This document shows positions 1-8,767 of a stretch of DNA of 64,000 nt, piece by piece (the first letter of the stretch is position 1; each line of letters opens with the position of its first letter). The notes beneath the pieces are model-generated. The model worked only from the letters and a program-made list of their open reading frames with translations, was not told the origin of the DNA and searched no databases. Origin of the DNA: Hungatella sp. UBA3048 (lineage in GTDB: Bacteria > Bacillota > Clostridia > Lachnospirales > Lachnospiraceae); NCBI GenBank assembly GCA_002367105.1, contig DFCS01000049.1, positions 102,169 to 166,168 of the forward strand, given 5' to 3'. The position numbers and the translations under genes were made by a program.

Positions 1-49
1 CGGATAGCTTCACCAGCTGCATAGCCCCTGTCGAAACCAGTACTGCCCC
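1..49 (-). ncRNA. ssrA: tmRNA (ssrA), 5' end only, cut by the window edge
   Basis: Read on the minus strand from position 49, the sequence begins GGGGCAGTACTGG followed by TTTCGACAGGGG. This matches the conserved 5' acceptor-arm/D-loop region of bacterial tmRNA (GG..GU.CUGGUUUCGACGGGG in Firmicutes). tmRNA rescues stalled ribosomes by acting first as alanyl-tRNA and then as mRNA for the degradation tag. The rest of the RNA, including the tag reading frame and 3' CCA arm, lies beyond the left edge. A good promoter sits just upstream, and the roughly 28-nt gap between its -10 box and the mature 5' end would be removed by RNase P. The call rests on about 45 bases. Confidence 0.85.
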
Positions 50-78
50 TGACTGGTACTCTTCTGGAGAGCATTCTC

Positions 79-107
79 ATACTAACATGAAAAAAATCAA
101 TTGTCAA
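79..107 (-). promoter_or_regulatory. ssrA promoter
   Basis: On the minus strand there is a -35 box TTGACA (102-107), a 17-bp spacer and a -10 box TAGTAT (79-84). It points at the tmRNA 5' end at position 49. The fit to a housekeeping sigma-A promoter is good, as expected for an abundant stable RNA. Confidence 0.75.
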
Positions 108-231
108 GACCTGTGCAATTCCTGCTGCTATTACCTTGTGGCAGCACTGCCTGAAGATTCACCTTATTCCTTTTTTTGGTTTTTAAAAAAAATCCGGTTT
201 AATCAGCAGGAAAAGCACATGCCTGTTCATC

Positions 232-1565
232 CTATTTCGCCTGCAAGGCAGCCATTGTAAAGTAATTATACGGCTGATTAAAATGAGGCAGGAAGAAAAT
301 GTCCGTCAGCTTTAACCGGTCAATCGTTACCTGCTCCTGGATCGCAAGAGAGAACATGTGTATTGCCATGGAAATATCATATTCCGAACATAATTGTGCC
401 CCCAGAACGATGCGGGTCTTCTTATCATAAACGATCCTGATTTTCACCTTGTAATTGTCATGTTCAATAAAGGCCGGTTTTTGAGTATCCTCATAATCCG
501 CTGCCTCCGCGTCATACCCCAGCTTTTTGGCTTTTGCATAGCTAATTCCTGTTGAAACCATTTTCAGATTCCAGATGCAGATTCCATTGGACCCTGAACG
601 CCAATGGATTCCAGGGGTGTCCCGCAGACATTATGAGCTGCCACGATTCCGGACCGCACAGCATTGGTTGCCAGAGCGATGTAGTTTGTCTTTTGGATGG
701 AATTATCAAAAACAGTGGCACAGTCGCCGATGGCATATACATCCGGCCGGCTGGTCTGCTGCCGTTTGTCAACGAGAAACGCTCCGTTGCAGAACAGTTC
801 AAGATCCTCCTTGCCTAACTGGTTGTTAGGTTTGAAGCCGATTCCCAGTACTACCATATCGGCATGGTATTCATTTTTGTCAGTGACCACTTTTTCCACT
901 TTGCCGTTACCTTCAAGCTTAGTCACTATTTCGTTATAAACCAGCTGAATGCCATGGCTTGATAAGTTTTCGGACATGATGTCCGAAAATTCCTGATCGT
1001 AATAGCTTGACAGACAGGTGTGCATATTGTCAATCAGGGTAACATTCTTTCCGACACGGCGGAACGCTTCCGCCAGTTCAACGCCGATATACCCTGCACC
1101 TACCACCACGATATCCTTCAAGGAATTGTTATGCAGCTTGTCAATGACATCCTTCGCATTCTGAAATAATTTTACAAATTGAACGTTGTCCAGTTCTTTT
1201 CCTTCAATATCAGGTGAAATAGGAAGAGAACCGGTTGCAAGAATCAGTTTATCATATTCCTGCTGGTATCTCTGTCCATACTTTCCTTCAGCGAAAACAA
1301 CCTTTTTATCATAATCAATGCGCTCCACTTTGGTTTCCATGTAGACCTTAGCGCCCTTTTTCTCAAAGATATCTTTGCTGCAATAAAACAGGCCTTCAGA
1401 GGAATGAATCTGGTCCCCGATCCAAAGAGCCATACCACAGCCCAGAAAACTGATGTTATCATTGGAATCAAATATAACAACTTTATTGTCTTTATAATTA
1501 TCTAAGATTGTATTGATTGCAGCCGTCCCTGCATGGTTTGCTCCGATTACTACAATACGTTCCAT
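232..1565 (-). pseudogene. NADH oxidase / CoA-disulfide reductase-like flavoprotein, frameshifted
   Basis: Encodes an FAD/NAD(P)-dependent pyridine nucleotide-disulfide oxidoreductase of the water-forming NADH oxidase type, which removes O2 or regenerates NAD+ in anaerobes. The N-terminal part (333 codons from ATG 1565) has the FAD motif near residue 8, the redox-active cysteine in SFLGCGMAL (Cys43), the NAD motif VVGAGYIGVELAEAF and the second FAD motif YAIGDCA. It ends early after the run GVQGPMESASGI. The remaining 109 codons (232-561) carry the dimerisation domain, starting MVSTGISYAKAKKLG. Restoring one base near position 590/591 would read GVQGSNGICIWNLKMVSTG and join the halves into one protein of about 450 residues, the family length. 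So either a single-base deletion inactivates the gene or there is a sequencing error. A GGAGG ribosome site precedes ATG 1565. Confidence 0.85.
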
Positions 1566-1669
1566 AAATAGCCTCCTTAAGAATTGTTTTTCTCAATTAT
1601 AACACATTGTTAAAATAAAAACAATTATTATTATTAAAATTGCAAATTTTTAAAACGTACTTTCACTTT

Positions 1670-2713
1670 CTACAGATCATCCACCAGAGCGCTGCTTTTT
1701 GCATATGCCGTGCTTTTCGCTTCAAAAAAATCCGTTTTGATCAGATTGGCATTGCTGTACTGGTTGACCCACAGCATGCTTTCCGGCTCCCTGTCATGGC
1801 CCTCATAAATCCGCTCCCAGCCAAGGCTTGCACAGCGTAAGTTTCCCAGATACATGATATAGTCTGTAATCATTTCTTTTGTAAGTCCGGGAACCTCATC
1901 TCCAATGGCATAGCATCCCCAGGCGATCTCCTGCTCACAGCCTTCCCTGATCATACTCCGGTAAACTTCTATCCGTTCCCTGGTAAACAGCTCCGGCTCT
2001 TCCTTCTCCAGTTCCAGAATGATATTGCGGAACAGCCATAAATGAGTGTTCTCATCTCTGTTGATGTAACGGATCTCCTGGGAAGAGCCGGTCATTTTAT
2101 GATTCCGTCCAAGATTATAGAAAAACATGAATCCACTGTAAAAATACACACCTTCCAGAATAAAATTAGCCACTACCGCCTTCATAAAGGCAAATGCGCT
2201 CTTATCCTTTTGGAATTCATTATACAGGTCCCCGATAAAGGTATTGCGCGCAAGAAGATGAGGGTCGCTCTTCCACTGGTAGAGCACCTCATTCCGGGTC
2301 TGAGGCTCGCAGATGGTATCCAGCATATAGCTGTAGCTCTGGCTGTGCACCGCCTCCTGAAAGGTTTGAATGGAAAGACAGAGATTGATCTCATTGGCAG
2401 TCACATATTCTCCAAGGGCCGGCAGATTAGCGGTCTGGATGCTGTCCAAAAACACCAGAAAGGATAAGATCTTATCATAAGCCCTCCGTTCCTGCGGACT
2501 TAATAAGGGATAATCCTTCCTGTCTCTGCTTAGATTAATTTCTTCAGGAATCCAGAAATTATTCATGGCCTGCCGGTACCAGTCGCTGACCCAGGTGTAT
2601 TTCATATTATTAAAATCATTGAGATTTGTGGTGTTGCCGTTGATCATCCGCCGTTTTCTTACCTCAATCTCCCCATCCGGCTGAAAAAGGGGTCTTTTTT
2701 TTAATTGTTTCAT
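1670..2713 (-). CDS. nrdB: Class I ribonucleotide reductase, beta (radical) subunit
   Basis: Supplies the diiron/tyrosyl-radical cofactor that the alpha subunit uses to reduce ribonucleotides to deoxyribonucleotides. The usual ferritin-like ligands are visible: Asp in FLDSIQ, Glu and His in TFQEAVHSQSYSYML with the candidate radical Tyr in the same segment, Glu in NFILEGVYFY, and Glu/His in INRDENTHLWLF. I take ATG 2713 (MKQLKKRPLFQP) as the start because GGAGA lies 7 bases upstream. An in-frame upstream start would run into the end of nrdA. With this start the protein is 347 residues, normal for the family. It follows nrdA by 46 bases on the same strand, so the two form an operon. Confidence 0.92.
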   Translation of the reverse strand: MKQLKKRPLFQPDGEIEVRKRRMINGNTTNLNDFNNMKYTWVSDWYRQAMNNFWIPEEINLSRDRKDYPLLSPQERRAYDKILSFLVFLDSIQTANLPALGEYVTANEINLCLSIQTFQEAVHSQSYSYMLDTICEPQTRNEVLYQWKSDPHLLARNTFIGDLYNEFQKDKSAFAFMKAVVANFILEGVYFYSGFMFFYNLGRNHKMTGSSQEIRYINRDENTHLWLFRNIILELEKEEPELFTRERIEVYRSMIREGCEQEIAWGCYAIGDEVPGLTKEMITDYIMYLGNLRCASLGWERIYEGHDREPESMLWVNQYSNANLIKTDFFEAKSTAYAKSSALVDDL

Positions 2714-2759
2714 ATCGTTTTCTCCGCATTCTCTTGTTTTGTTATTCCCAACTGCTTTG

Positions 2760-5018
2760 TCAGCTGGAGCAGGCCTCGCATTCATCCACTTCCAGGCTTT
2801 TGGAACGGACGTAGTAAATGGTTTTTACACCCTTTTCCCACGCCAGGATATATAGCTCCAGCACCTGACGGAGGGTGTAATCATTCGTTATATATAGGTT
2901 CATGCTCTGGGCCTGGTCCACATGGCGCTGGCGGACTCCCGCCGCCCTAACAGACCATCTCTGATCAATGTAATGGGCATTTTTATACTTCCAGAATGTT
3001 TCCGGGGTTAAGTCCGGGGCTACCCGGGGAACCAAACCGTTCTTTTTTTCCTCCAGATAATACCGGTTCATAACGGGGTCGAGCCCGGCCGTGGTACCGG
3101 CGATCATGCTGGTGCTGCTGGTAGGCGCTATGGCGATGAGCCAGCCATTCCTCATGCCATGGGCTGCCACCTTTTCCCGAAGGCATTTCCACTTCTCAGT
3201 ACAATATCCACGTTTATCAAAATATGCCCCTGTCTGCCATTCACTTCCTTCATACAGGTCATATTTCCCCTTTTCCCCGGCGAAATCACAGCTAGCTTCA
3301 ATCGCCGCATAATTGATTGCCTCAAACACCTTGTCTGCAAATTCAAGATGCTCCTCTGACTCCCAGGAGATTCCGTTCTTTGCCAGCATGTGATGATATC
3401 CGCTTACTCCAAGTCCCACCGGACGGTAACGGAGGTTTGTGACCTTCGCATAGGGCACGGGGAAAAAATTTAAATCAATGACATTATCCAAAGCGCGTAC
3501 CGCACTTCTTGTAAGCTCCGTCAGCTCTTTGGTATCCTTTAGATCAATATTCCCAAGGGAAAGGCTGGCCAGGTTGCACACAACAAAGTCTCCCGGCTTT
3601 GTTACGGTAACCACCACAGTCTCTCCGTCCACTGTCTGTATCTGCTGGTCCACCTGTTCCACCCCGCTCATATTCTGAGCTATCTCCGTACACAGATTGC
3701 TGCAGTAAATGATGCCGCTGTGGCTGTTTGGATTAGCTTCATTAACGATATCCCGGTTAAAGGTAAAGGGCGTTCCTGTTTCCACAGCGCTTTTTAAAAC
3801 CAGACGGATGATATCTTTAATGGGAATGATCCGCTTGTGGATACGGCTGTCATTCACACAGTCCAGATATCGTTCCTCCCACTGGGCTCCATAAGAATCT
3901 TCCAATGCCCAGCCCTTTATCGACAGAATCTCATGAGGGCACATTAAGTACCAGTCCCCTTCTATGTTCTCCTTTGCCTGCTTCCAAAACAGGTTGGGAT
4001 AACAAACAGCCGGAAATACATCATGGGCCTTCATGCGGTCGTCGCCGTTATTGGTCCTGAGAGTAAGGAACTCCGGAAGATCCTTATGCCAGACATCTAA
4101 GTAAACCGCCACAGCTCCCTGCCGTACCCCCAGCTGGTCCACTGCAACAGCCGTATCATTGGCAAGCTTGATCCACCGGATCACGCCTCCTGCAGCTCCC
4201 TTAAAGCCGCGGATCGCACTCCCTGCGGCGCGGACCTTTCCGAAATAAAGGCCCATGCCTCCTCCGAACTTACTGACCTTTGCAAAGCTGTCTATGCTTC
4301 GGTAAATGCCATCCAGACTGTCCGGTACGGTATCGATAAAACAGGAGGACAGCTGATGGTAAGGCTTTCTCGCATTTGAGAGGGTGGGTGTCGCCATGGT
4401 AACCTTTAAAGTACTGAGCATATCATAAAACCGTTTTACCCAAGTATCCCGGCCATTCTTTTCCAGCATGGCAAGATGCATGGCAATTCCAAGAAACATT
4501 TCCTGGGGCGACTCTAAAGGTGCATTCTGGCGGCTGCGGATCACGTACCGGTTAAGCAGCAATTCCAGCCCGGAATAATTAAACAGGTGATTTCTGCTCT
4601 GAATCATATAGCTTTCATACCGGTCAATTTCTTCCTTCCTGTAATTCTCCAAAATGTAATCTCCATAAAGCCCATCCTCTGTCAGAAAACGAATTTTATC
4701 ATAAAAGCTTCCAATCTTTCTGCGATCCAACTCTTCCTTTAACCTGGTTTCGTATCGCAGCATGGAAAGCCTTGCCCCTATATACTCCCAGTTCGGCGTC
4801 TCCTGGGTTGTCAGCTCCACAGCCGCCTGGATGAGCGCCTTAAACCGTTCTCCCAGGCTCATATTTTTCTTGCAGAACCCTGTGAATTTTACGGAGAGAT
4901 GTTCCAAATCATATGATGCACCCCCCCAATCCTTCCGGATTCCCTCTAAAACACCTTCCAGCTCCGGCACCTCTTTAAAATATTTAAGAATTTCCTGTTT
5001 TCCATCTGTCTTGTCCAT
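2760..5018 (-). CDS. nrdA: Class I ribonucleotide reductase, alpha (catalytic) subunit
   Basis: Catalyses reduction of ribonucleoside diphosphates for DNA synthesis, with NrdB as partner. At 752 residues it shows the barrel-entry cysteine in YHQLSSCFIDT, the glycine-rich FGGGMGLYFGKVRAAGSAI segment, and the catalytic Asn-x-Cys-x-Glu in CSNLCTEIAQ. It also has the second redox cysteine in VVCNLASLSLGNI, the phosphate-binding IAPTSSTSMIAGTTAGLDP loop and a C-terminal cysteine pair (CEAC) that passes electrons from thioredoxin. The N-terminus lacks an obvious complete ATP-cone, so dATP inhibition may be absent; this is inferred from the short N-terminal region. It is the first gene of an nrdA-nrdB operon with a possible NrdR box upstream. 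Confidence 0.93.
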   Translation of the reverse strand: MDKTDGKQEILKYFKEVPELEGVLEGIRKDWGGASYDLEHLSVKFTGFCKKNMSLGERFKALIQAAVELTTQETPNWEYIGARLSMLRYETRLKEELDRRKIGSFYDKIRFLTEDGLYGDYILENYRKEEIDRYESYMIQSRNHLFNYSGLELLLNRYVIRSRQNAPLESPQEMFLGIAMHLAMLEKNGRDTWVKRFYDMLSTLKVTMATPTLSNARKPYHQLSSCFIDTVPDSLDGIYRSIDSFAKVSKFGGGMGLYFGKVRAAGSAIRGFKGAAGGVIRWIKLANDTAVAVDQLGVRQGAVAVYLDVWHKDLPEFLTLRTNNGDDRMKAHDVFPAVCYPNLFWKQAKENIEGDWYLMCPHEILSIKGWALEDSYGAQWEERYLDCVNDSRIHKRIIPIKDIIRLVLKSAVETGTPFTFNRDIVNEANPNSHSGIIYCSNLCTEIAQNMSGVEQVDQQIQTVDGETVVVTVTKPGDFVVCNLASLSLGNIDLKDTKELTELTRSAVRALDNVIDLNFFPVPYAKVTNLRYRPVGLGVSGYHHMLAKNGISWESEEHLEFADKVFEAINYAAIEASCDFAGEKGKYDLYEGSEWQTGAYFDKRGYCTEKWKCLREKVAAHGMRNGWLIAIAPTSSTSMIAGTTAGLDPVMNRYYLEEKKNGLVPRVAPDLTPETFWKYKNAHYIDQRWSVRAAGVRQRHVDQAQSMNLYITNDYTLRQVLELYILAWEKGVKTIYYVRSKSLEVDECEACSS

Positions 5019-5090
5019 TTACAATTCCTGCCATTCCATGTTTTATATTAGTATCAATAACTGTTATTGGATCTCATATGTAAAAATATA

Positions 5091-5106
5091 CCACAACATA
5101 TAGTTA
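5091..5106 (-). promoter_or_regulatory. Possible NrdR box upstream of nrdA
   Basis: The minus-strand 16-mer TAACTATATGTTGTGG agrees with the NrdR consensus ACACWATATATWGTGT at 12 of 16 positions and lies 73 bases upstream of nrdA. NrdR boxes normally occur as pairs. I do not see a convincing second copy, so this is tentative. Confidence 0.35.
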
Positions 5107-5192
5107 ATTTCAACTACCAAGGCACAAAATATTCGTTTTCAAATGTCTTTCTTCTTTTATTATTTCCAAACAATTGCCGGAAAATTAAAGAT

Positions 5193-5236
5193 TAAAAAAA
5201 ACGCTTGGAGTCTTTCAGAGTAAGACTTCAAGCGTT
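5193..5236 (-). terminator. Terminator of the purine/nucleoside transport operon
   Basis: Minus-strand hairpin with a 14-bp stem (ACGCTTG..AGTCTT pairing with AAGACT..CAAGCGT, one mismatch) followed directly by a run of T. It lies about 20 bases after the last permease gene and is a classical rho-independent terminator. Confidence 0.85.
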
Positions 5237-5255
5237 AACATTAAGAGGAGAATCT

Positions 5256-6197
5256 TTATCTTGAACCGCGCACATAAGGCTTTCCAAGGCTTTCCGGCCC
5301 ATGATTCTTGTGGGCGGAGCCCAGCAGGGCCGCTAATGTGATCAGGTAAGGTAACATGGACAATGCCTGGGAAGGAAGGGGAACTCCCACCGCCTGAAGA
5401 CGGATCTGCAGCGCATTGGCAGCACCGAACAATAAGGCAGCTCCCAACATGCCAAGGGGAAGATATCGCCCTAAGATGACAGCCGCCAGAGCGATATATC
5501 CTCGTCCGGAGGTCATATTTTCCGAAAAATTCCCCACCTGTACCAGGACTAAATATGCGCCCCCAATGCCGCCCAGAATTCCGTTTAACACCAAGGAGAT
5601 GTACTGGTACCGGTAAACCGGTATCCCGGCTGAATCCGCGGCACGGGGACTTTCACCGATGGCAGCAAAGGAAAGTCCGGTATTTGTCTTCTTATAAAAA
5701 AATGACACTCCCATGACCAGAAAATATATCAGATAGGTTAGAATATCCTGATTAAAAAGAGCATTGCCAATGATCGGTATGTCGGCAAGCACCGGTATCC
5801 GTACTTTTAACAAAGGCTCGATCTGCTGGTAGGACTGTCCGCCGGACATCAGTTTATACAGGAAGCTGGTAACACCAAGTATAAAAATATTTATGGCGAT
5901 CCCGCTGACCGACTGGTCTTTAGATAGTCTGACAGACAGAATTCCATGAAGTATGCTGACAGCCGCTCCTCCCGCCATACCGCAAAGAAGCCCTACAAGA
6001 ATGCTTCCTGAGTAAAATGTGCCTGCAAAGGAGAAAAAAGCGCCGGAAAGCATAACGCCCTCCATACCGATGTTCAGTATTCCGCATTTTTCCGATATCG
6101 TCTCCCCAAGCCCCGCATAGGCAAGAGGCACAGCCATTCGCACTGCTGCAGATAAAAAGGCAGTCAGAAAGCTGGCGGTTAAGATCTGATGTATCAT
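5256..6197 (-). CDS. Nucleoside ABC transporter permease, second subunit (NupQ-like)
   Basis: Integral membrane protein of 313 residues with about eight to ten hydrophobic segments. It belongs to the BPD_transp_2 permease family that works with BMP-type lipoproteins. Family hallmarks are GLGETISEKCGILNIGMEGVM near the N-terminus and the cytoplasmic AIGESPRAADSAGIPVYRYQY loop that contacts the ATPase. It is the partner of the preceding permease and abuts its stop codon without a gap, so the two are translationally coupled. The closest characterised relatives import purine nucleosides (B. subtilis NupOPQ/BmpA). The substrate here is inferred from that and from the deaminase gene at the head of the operon. 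Confidence 0.88.
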   Translation of the reverse strand: MIHQILTASFLTAFLSAAVRMAVPLAYAGLGETISEKCGILNIGMEGVMLSGAFFSFAGTFYSGSILVGLLCGMAGGAAVSILHGILSVRLSKDQSVSGIAINIFILGVTSFLYKLMSGGQSYQQIEPLLKVRIPVLADIPIIGNALFNQDILTYLIYFLVMGVSFFYKKTNTGLSFAAIGESPRAADSAGIPVYRYQYISLVLNGILGGIGGAYLVLVQVGNFSENMTSGRGYIALAAVILGRYLPLGMLGAALLFGAANALQIRLQAVGVPLPSQALSMLPYLITLAALLGSAHKNHGPESLGKPYVRGSR

Positions 6198-7232
6198 CTA
6201 TTTCTCCTCCTTTGCTCTCATTTTTCCAGTCAGAAGCTCCCTGCCCAGTATAAGCAGAACGATAAATCCAATCAGAAAATCCACGATCGCAGAGGGGACT
6301 CCCATCTGCCTCTGCATGGAGTTTGCCCCGACTTCCAAAGCCGCAAATAAAACAGAAACCAAAAGTACGCCGCCAGGATGATTAAAGGCCAAAAGAGTTA
6401 TGAGGATTGCCGTATAGCCGCAGCCTCCTGATATTCCTTCAAGCAGCTTTTTCTGGACTCCCAATACCTCCACAGCTCCCGCAATTCCTGCAAGACCTCC
6501 GCTTAACACCGCTGACAGGATAATGTTCTTCACCACAGAAATACCGCTGCATGCTGCTGCCCGTTTATTATAGCCCACCGCTTTGAATTCATAGCCTGAG
6601 GTCGTCTTTTCCATGAGAAACCATACAAATAACACGGCTCCAAGAGCAATAAAGATGCCCGTATGAACTCTAGTTGGCTTTAAGAAGCGTAATAGTGTGA
6701 CCGATGCATCTATCTTTTCAGATTGAGGAATGCTACCCGCCGGATCCATAAGAAAGGTGCGGACTGCGATGCCCAAAAGATTCATGGAAATATAGTTTAG
6801 CATAATGGTACATATGATTTCTGATATTCCAAGCTTTGCCTTTAATATGGCTGCGATCAGAGCCCATAAACCGCCAAAGAGAAAACCGCAGCCAATGGCA
6901 AGGATGATCCGAAAAACTCCGGGAACCCCGGAAGCATTTAAAGCCACCCAGGCAGACGCAAGGGCTCCTACGTAGAACTGTCCTTCGGCACCGATATTAA
7001 AAAAGCCGGTCCGAAAGGCCACCGAACAGCCAAGTCCGGTGAGAATCAAAGGAGTCGCTTTTACAAACACTTCCCCGAAGCCGCTTACATTGCCGAAGAT
7101 TCCGTTGAAAAACATCCGTCCTGCCGTAAGAGGATCGGCCCCTGATAAAATGATAAGGATGGCCGCCATTGCAATGGAAAGGAACGCGATCTCCGTCACT
7201 TCCATTGCCTTCCATTTTTTCATGTGATTCAT
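6198..7232 (-). CDS. Nucleoside ABC transporter permease, first subunit (NupP-like)
   Basis: A 344-residue polytopic membrane protein of the same family as its downstream neighbour. It has the typical GLGCSVAFRTGFFNIGAEGQF segment and the coupling loop VGYNKRAAACSGISVVKNI. Four bases overlap the upstream ATPase gene (ATGA-type overlap) and the stop is immediately followed by the next permease start, a tightly packed transporter operon. It probably forms the heterodimeric channel for purine nucleosides together with its neighbour. Confidence 0.88.
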   Translation of the reverse strand: MNHMKKWKAMEVTEIAFLSIAMAAILIILSGADPLTAGRMFFNGIFGNVSGFGEVFVKATPLILTGLGCSVAFRTGFFNIGAEGQFYVGALASAWVALNASGVPGVFRIILAIGCGFLFGGLWALIAAILKAKLGISEIICTIMLNYISMNLLGIAVRTFLMDPAGSIPQSEKIDASVTLLRFLKPTRVHTGIFIALGAVLFVWFLMEKTTSGYEFKAVGYNKRAAACSGISVVKNIILSAVLSGGLAGIAGAVEVLGVQKKLLEGISGGCGYTAILITLLAFNHPGGVLLVSVLFAALEVGANSMQRQMGVPSAIVDFLIGFIVLLILGRELLTGKMRAKEEK

Positions 7233-8758
7233 GGCCTTCCTCCTATTTCCGTCACTCCGCCCATATAAAGTCCGATTTTATATACATCCGCCTCTTCCCT
7301 GTTAAGGATCCCCATAATCCGTCCTTCAAACATCACTGCAATCCGGTCGCTTAAGGAAAGGATCTCATCTAAATCGGCTGATATGAGCAAAACGCTTTTT
7401 CCCTGGTTCTTTTGCCTGATCAACGTCTGATGTACAAACTCTGTTGCTCCGATGTCCAATCCTCTGGTAGGCTGGCTGGCTACAATGAGCCTGGCCTCTT
7501 TCGATATCTCCCGGGACAGGATCACCTTCTGCTGATTTCCGCCGCTCATAAGCTTGACCGGCGTCCTGGCCCCGCTTTTTCCCGATGTTCGGATTCCATA
7601 TTCTTCAATGGCTTCTAATGCCCGGTTCTCCGCCTTTTTATAATCCAGAATCCATTTTTTTGAAAAAGGCAGCCGGTTGTAGGTGCGCAGGATCATATTT
7701 TCTGTTACTGTCATGTCCACAACCAGACTGTCCATGTGACGGTCATCGGATATATAGGAGATGCCATTATGAAAACGTTCTCTCACAGACCGGCTGTCAA
7801 TTACTTTCCCGTCAAATGCGACGGTTCCCTCCGTATGCTTACGGATTCCCGTAATAACCTCGGCAAGCTCCTTTTGTCCGTTTCCTTCCACTCCGGCAAT
7901 TCCAAGGATCTCCCCTTTATAGACCGTAAGGCAGATATGATCAAGCGCTTTTTTGCCTGCCCGCTTTTTTGATAAAGAGACGCCTTCAAGGCTTAAGGCT
8001 GCTTCCTTTGATGTCTTTTTCCTGTCTTCCGTTTTAGGGGAAAGGGGCCTGCCTATCATAAAGGCAGATAATTCCTCAGGCGTGGTATCTGATGTAACCA
8101 GATCCTTAACCGCCTTTCCATCCCTTAAAATGGTAACTCTGTCGCTGATCGCCATGATCTCACTTAAGCGATGGGTAATGATGATGATACCATGCCCCTC
8201 ATCCTTTAACCGCCTCAACACATGAAAGAAATTTTCTGTTTCCTGAGGGGTCAAAACTCCTGTGGGTTCATCTAAAATGAGAAGGTCCGCCTTTCGGTAC
8301 AGTGCTTTTAAAATCTCCACCCTCTGCTGTTCTCCTACGGAAAGGCTATAAACCGGTTCATCAGGCTTTACAAAAAGGCCGTATTTTTCCGCAAGCAGGC
8401 AGATCTCTTCCGAGGCCTTCTTTCTGTCAAGAACCTCTTTCCTGCTGCCAGATCCCAGAATGATATTATCAAGCACTGCCATCCGGTTTACAAGAGAAAA
8501 GTGCTGATGGACCATGCCGATTCCATGGCTTATTGCATCGGCAGGAGACTGAAAACGGACTGATTCTCCTTTGTAGAAGATTTCCCCGCCGTCAGACTGA
8601 TAAATGCCAAATAATATGTTCATAAGAGTAGTCTTTCCGGCTCCGTTCTCCCCAAGCAGGGCATGAATCTCCCCTTTTTCAACGGAAAGGTTAATATCCT
8701 CATTGGCATACACTCCGGAAAATGCCTTTGTAATATGTTTCATTTCCAATAATGGCAT
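7229..8758 (-). CDS. Nucleoside ABC transporter ATP-binding protein (NupO-like, two ATPase domains)
   Basis: A 509-residue protein with two fused nucleotide-binding domains, the RbsA/NupO arrangement. Domain 1 has Walker A GENGAGKTTL, signature LSVGEQQRVEIL and Walker B LLILDEPT. Domain 2 has the degenerate Walker A GVEGNGQKEL usual for this group, signature LMSGGNQQKVILSREI and the ASQPTRGLDIGAT Walker B region. It energises uptake through the two permeases encoded immediately downstream, with a 4-base overlap with the first. The gap to the upstream lipoprotein gene is 9 bases. Confidence 0.92.
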   Translation of the reverse strand: MPLLEMKHITKAFSGVYANEDINLSVEKGEIHALLGENGAGKTTLMNILFGIYQSDGGEIFYKGESVRFQSPADAISHGIGMVHQHFSLVNRMAVLDNIILGSGSRKEVLDRKKASEEICLLAEKYGLFVKPDEPVYSLSVGEQQRVEILKALYRKADLLILDEPTGVLTPQETENFFHVLRRLKDEGHGIIIITHRLSEIMAISDRVTILRDGKAVKDLVTSDTTPEELSAFMIGRPLSPKTEDRKKTSKEAALSLEGVSLSKKRAGKKALDHICLTVYKGEILGIAGVEGNGQKELAEVITGIRKHTEGTVAFDGKVIDSRSVRERFHNGISYISDDRHMDSLVVDMTVTENMILRTYNRLPFSKKWILDYKKAENRALEAIEEYGIRTSGKSGARTPVKLMSGGNQQKVILSREISKEARLIVASQPTRGLDIGATEFVHQTLIRQKNQGKSVLLISADLDEILSLSDRIAVMFEGRIMGILNREEADVYKIGLYMGGVTEIGGRP

Positions 8759-8767
8759 ATGTACTCC

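Noticed and set aside
170..231. Terminator after the NADH oxidase gene
   Set aside because: T-run is present but the stem is only four base pairs.
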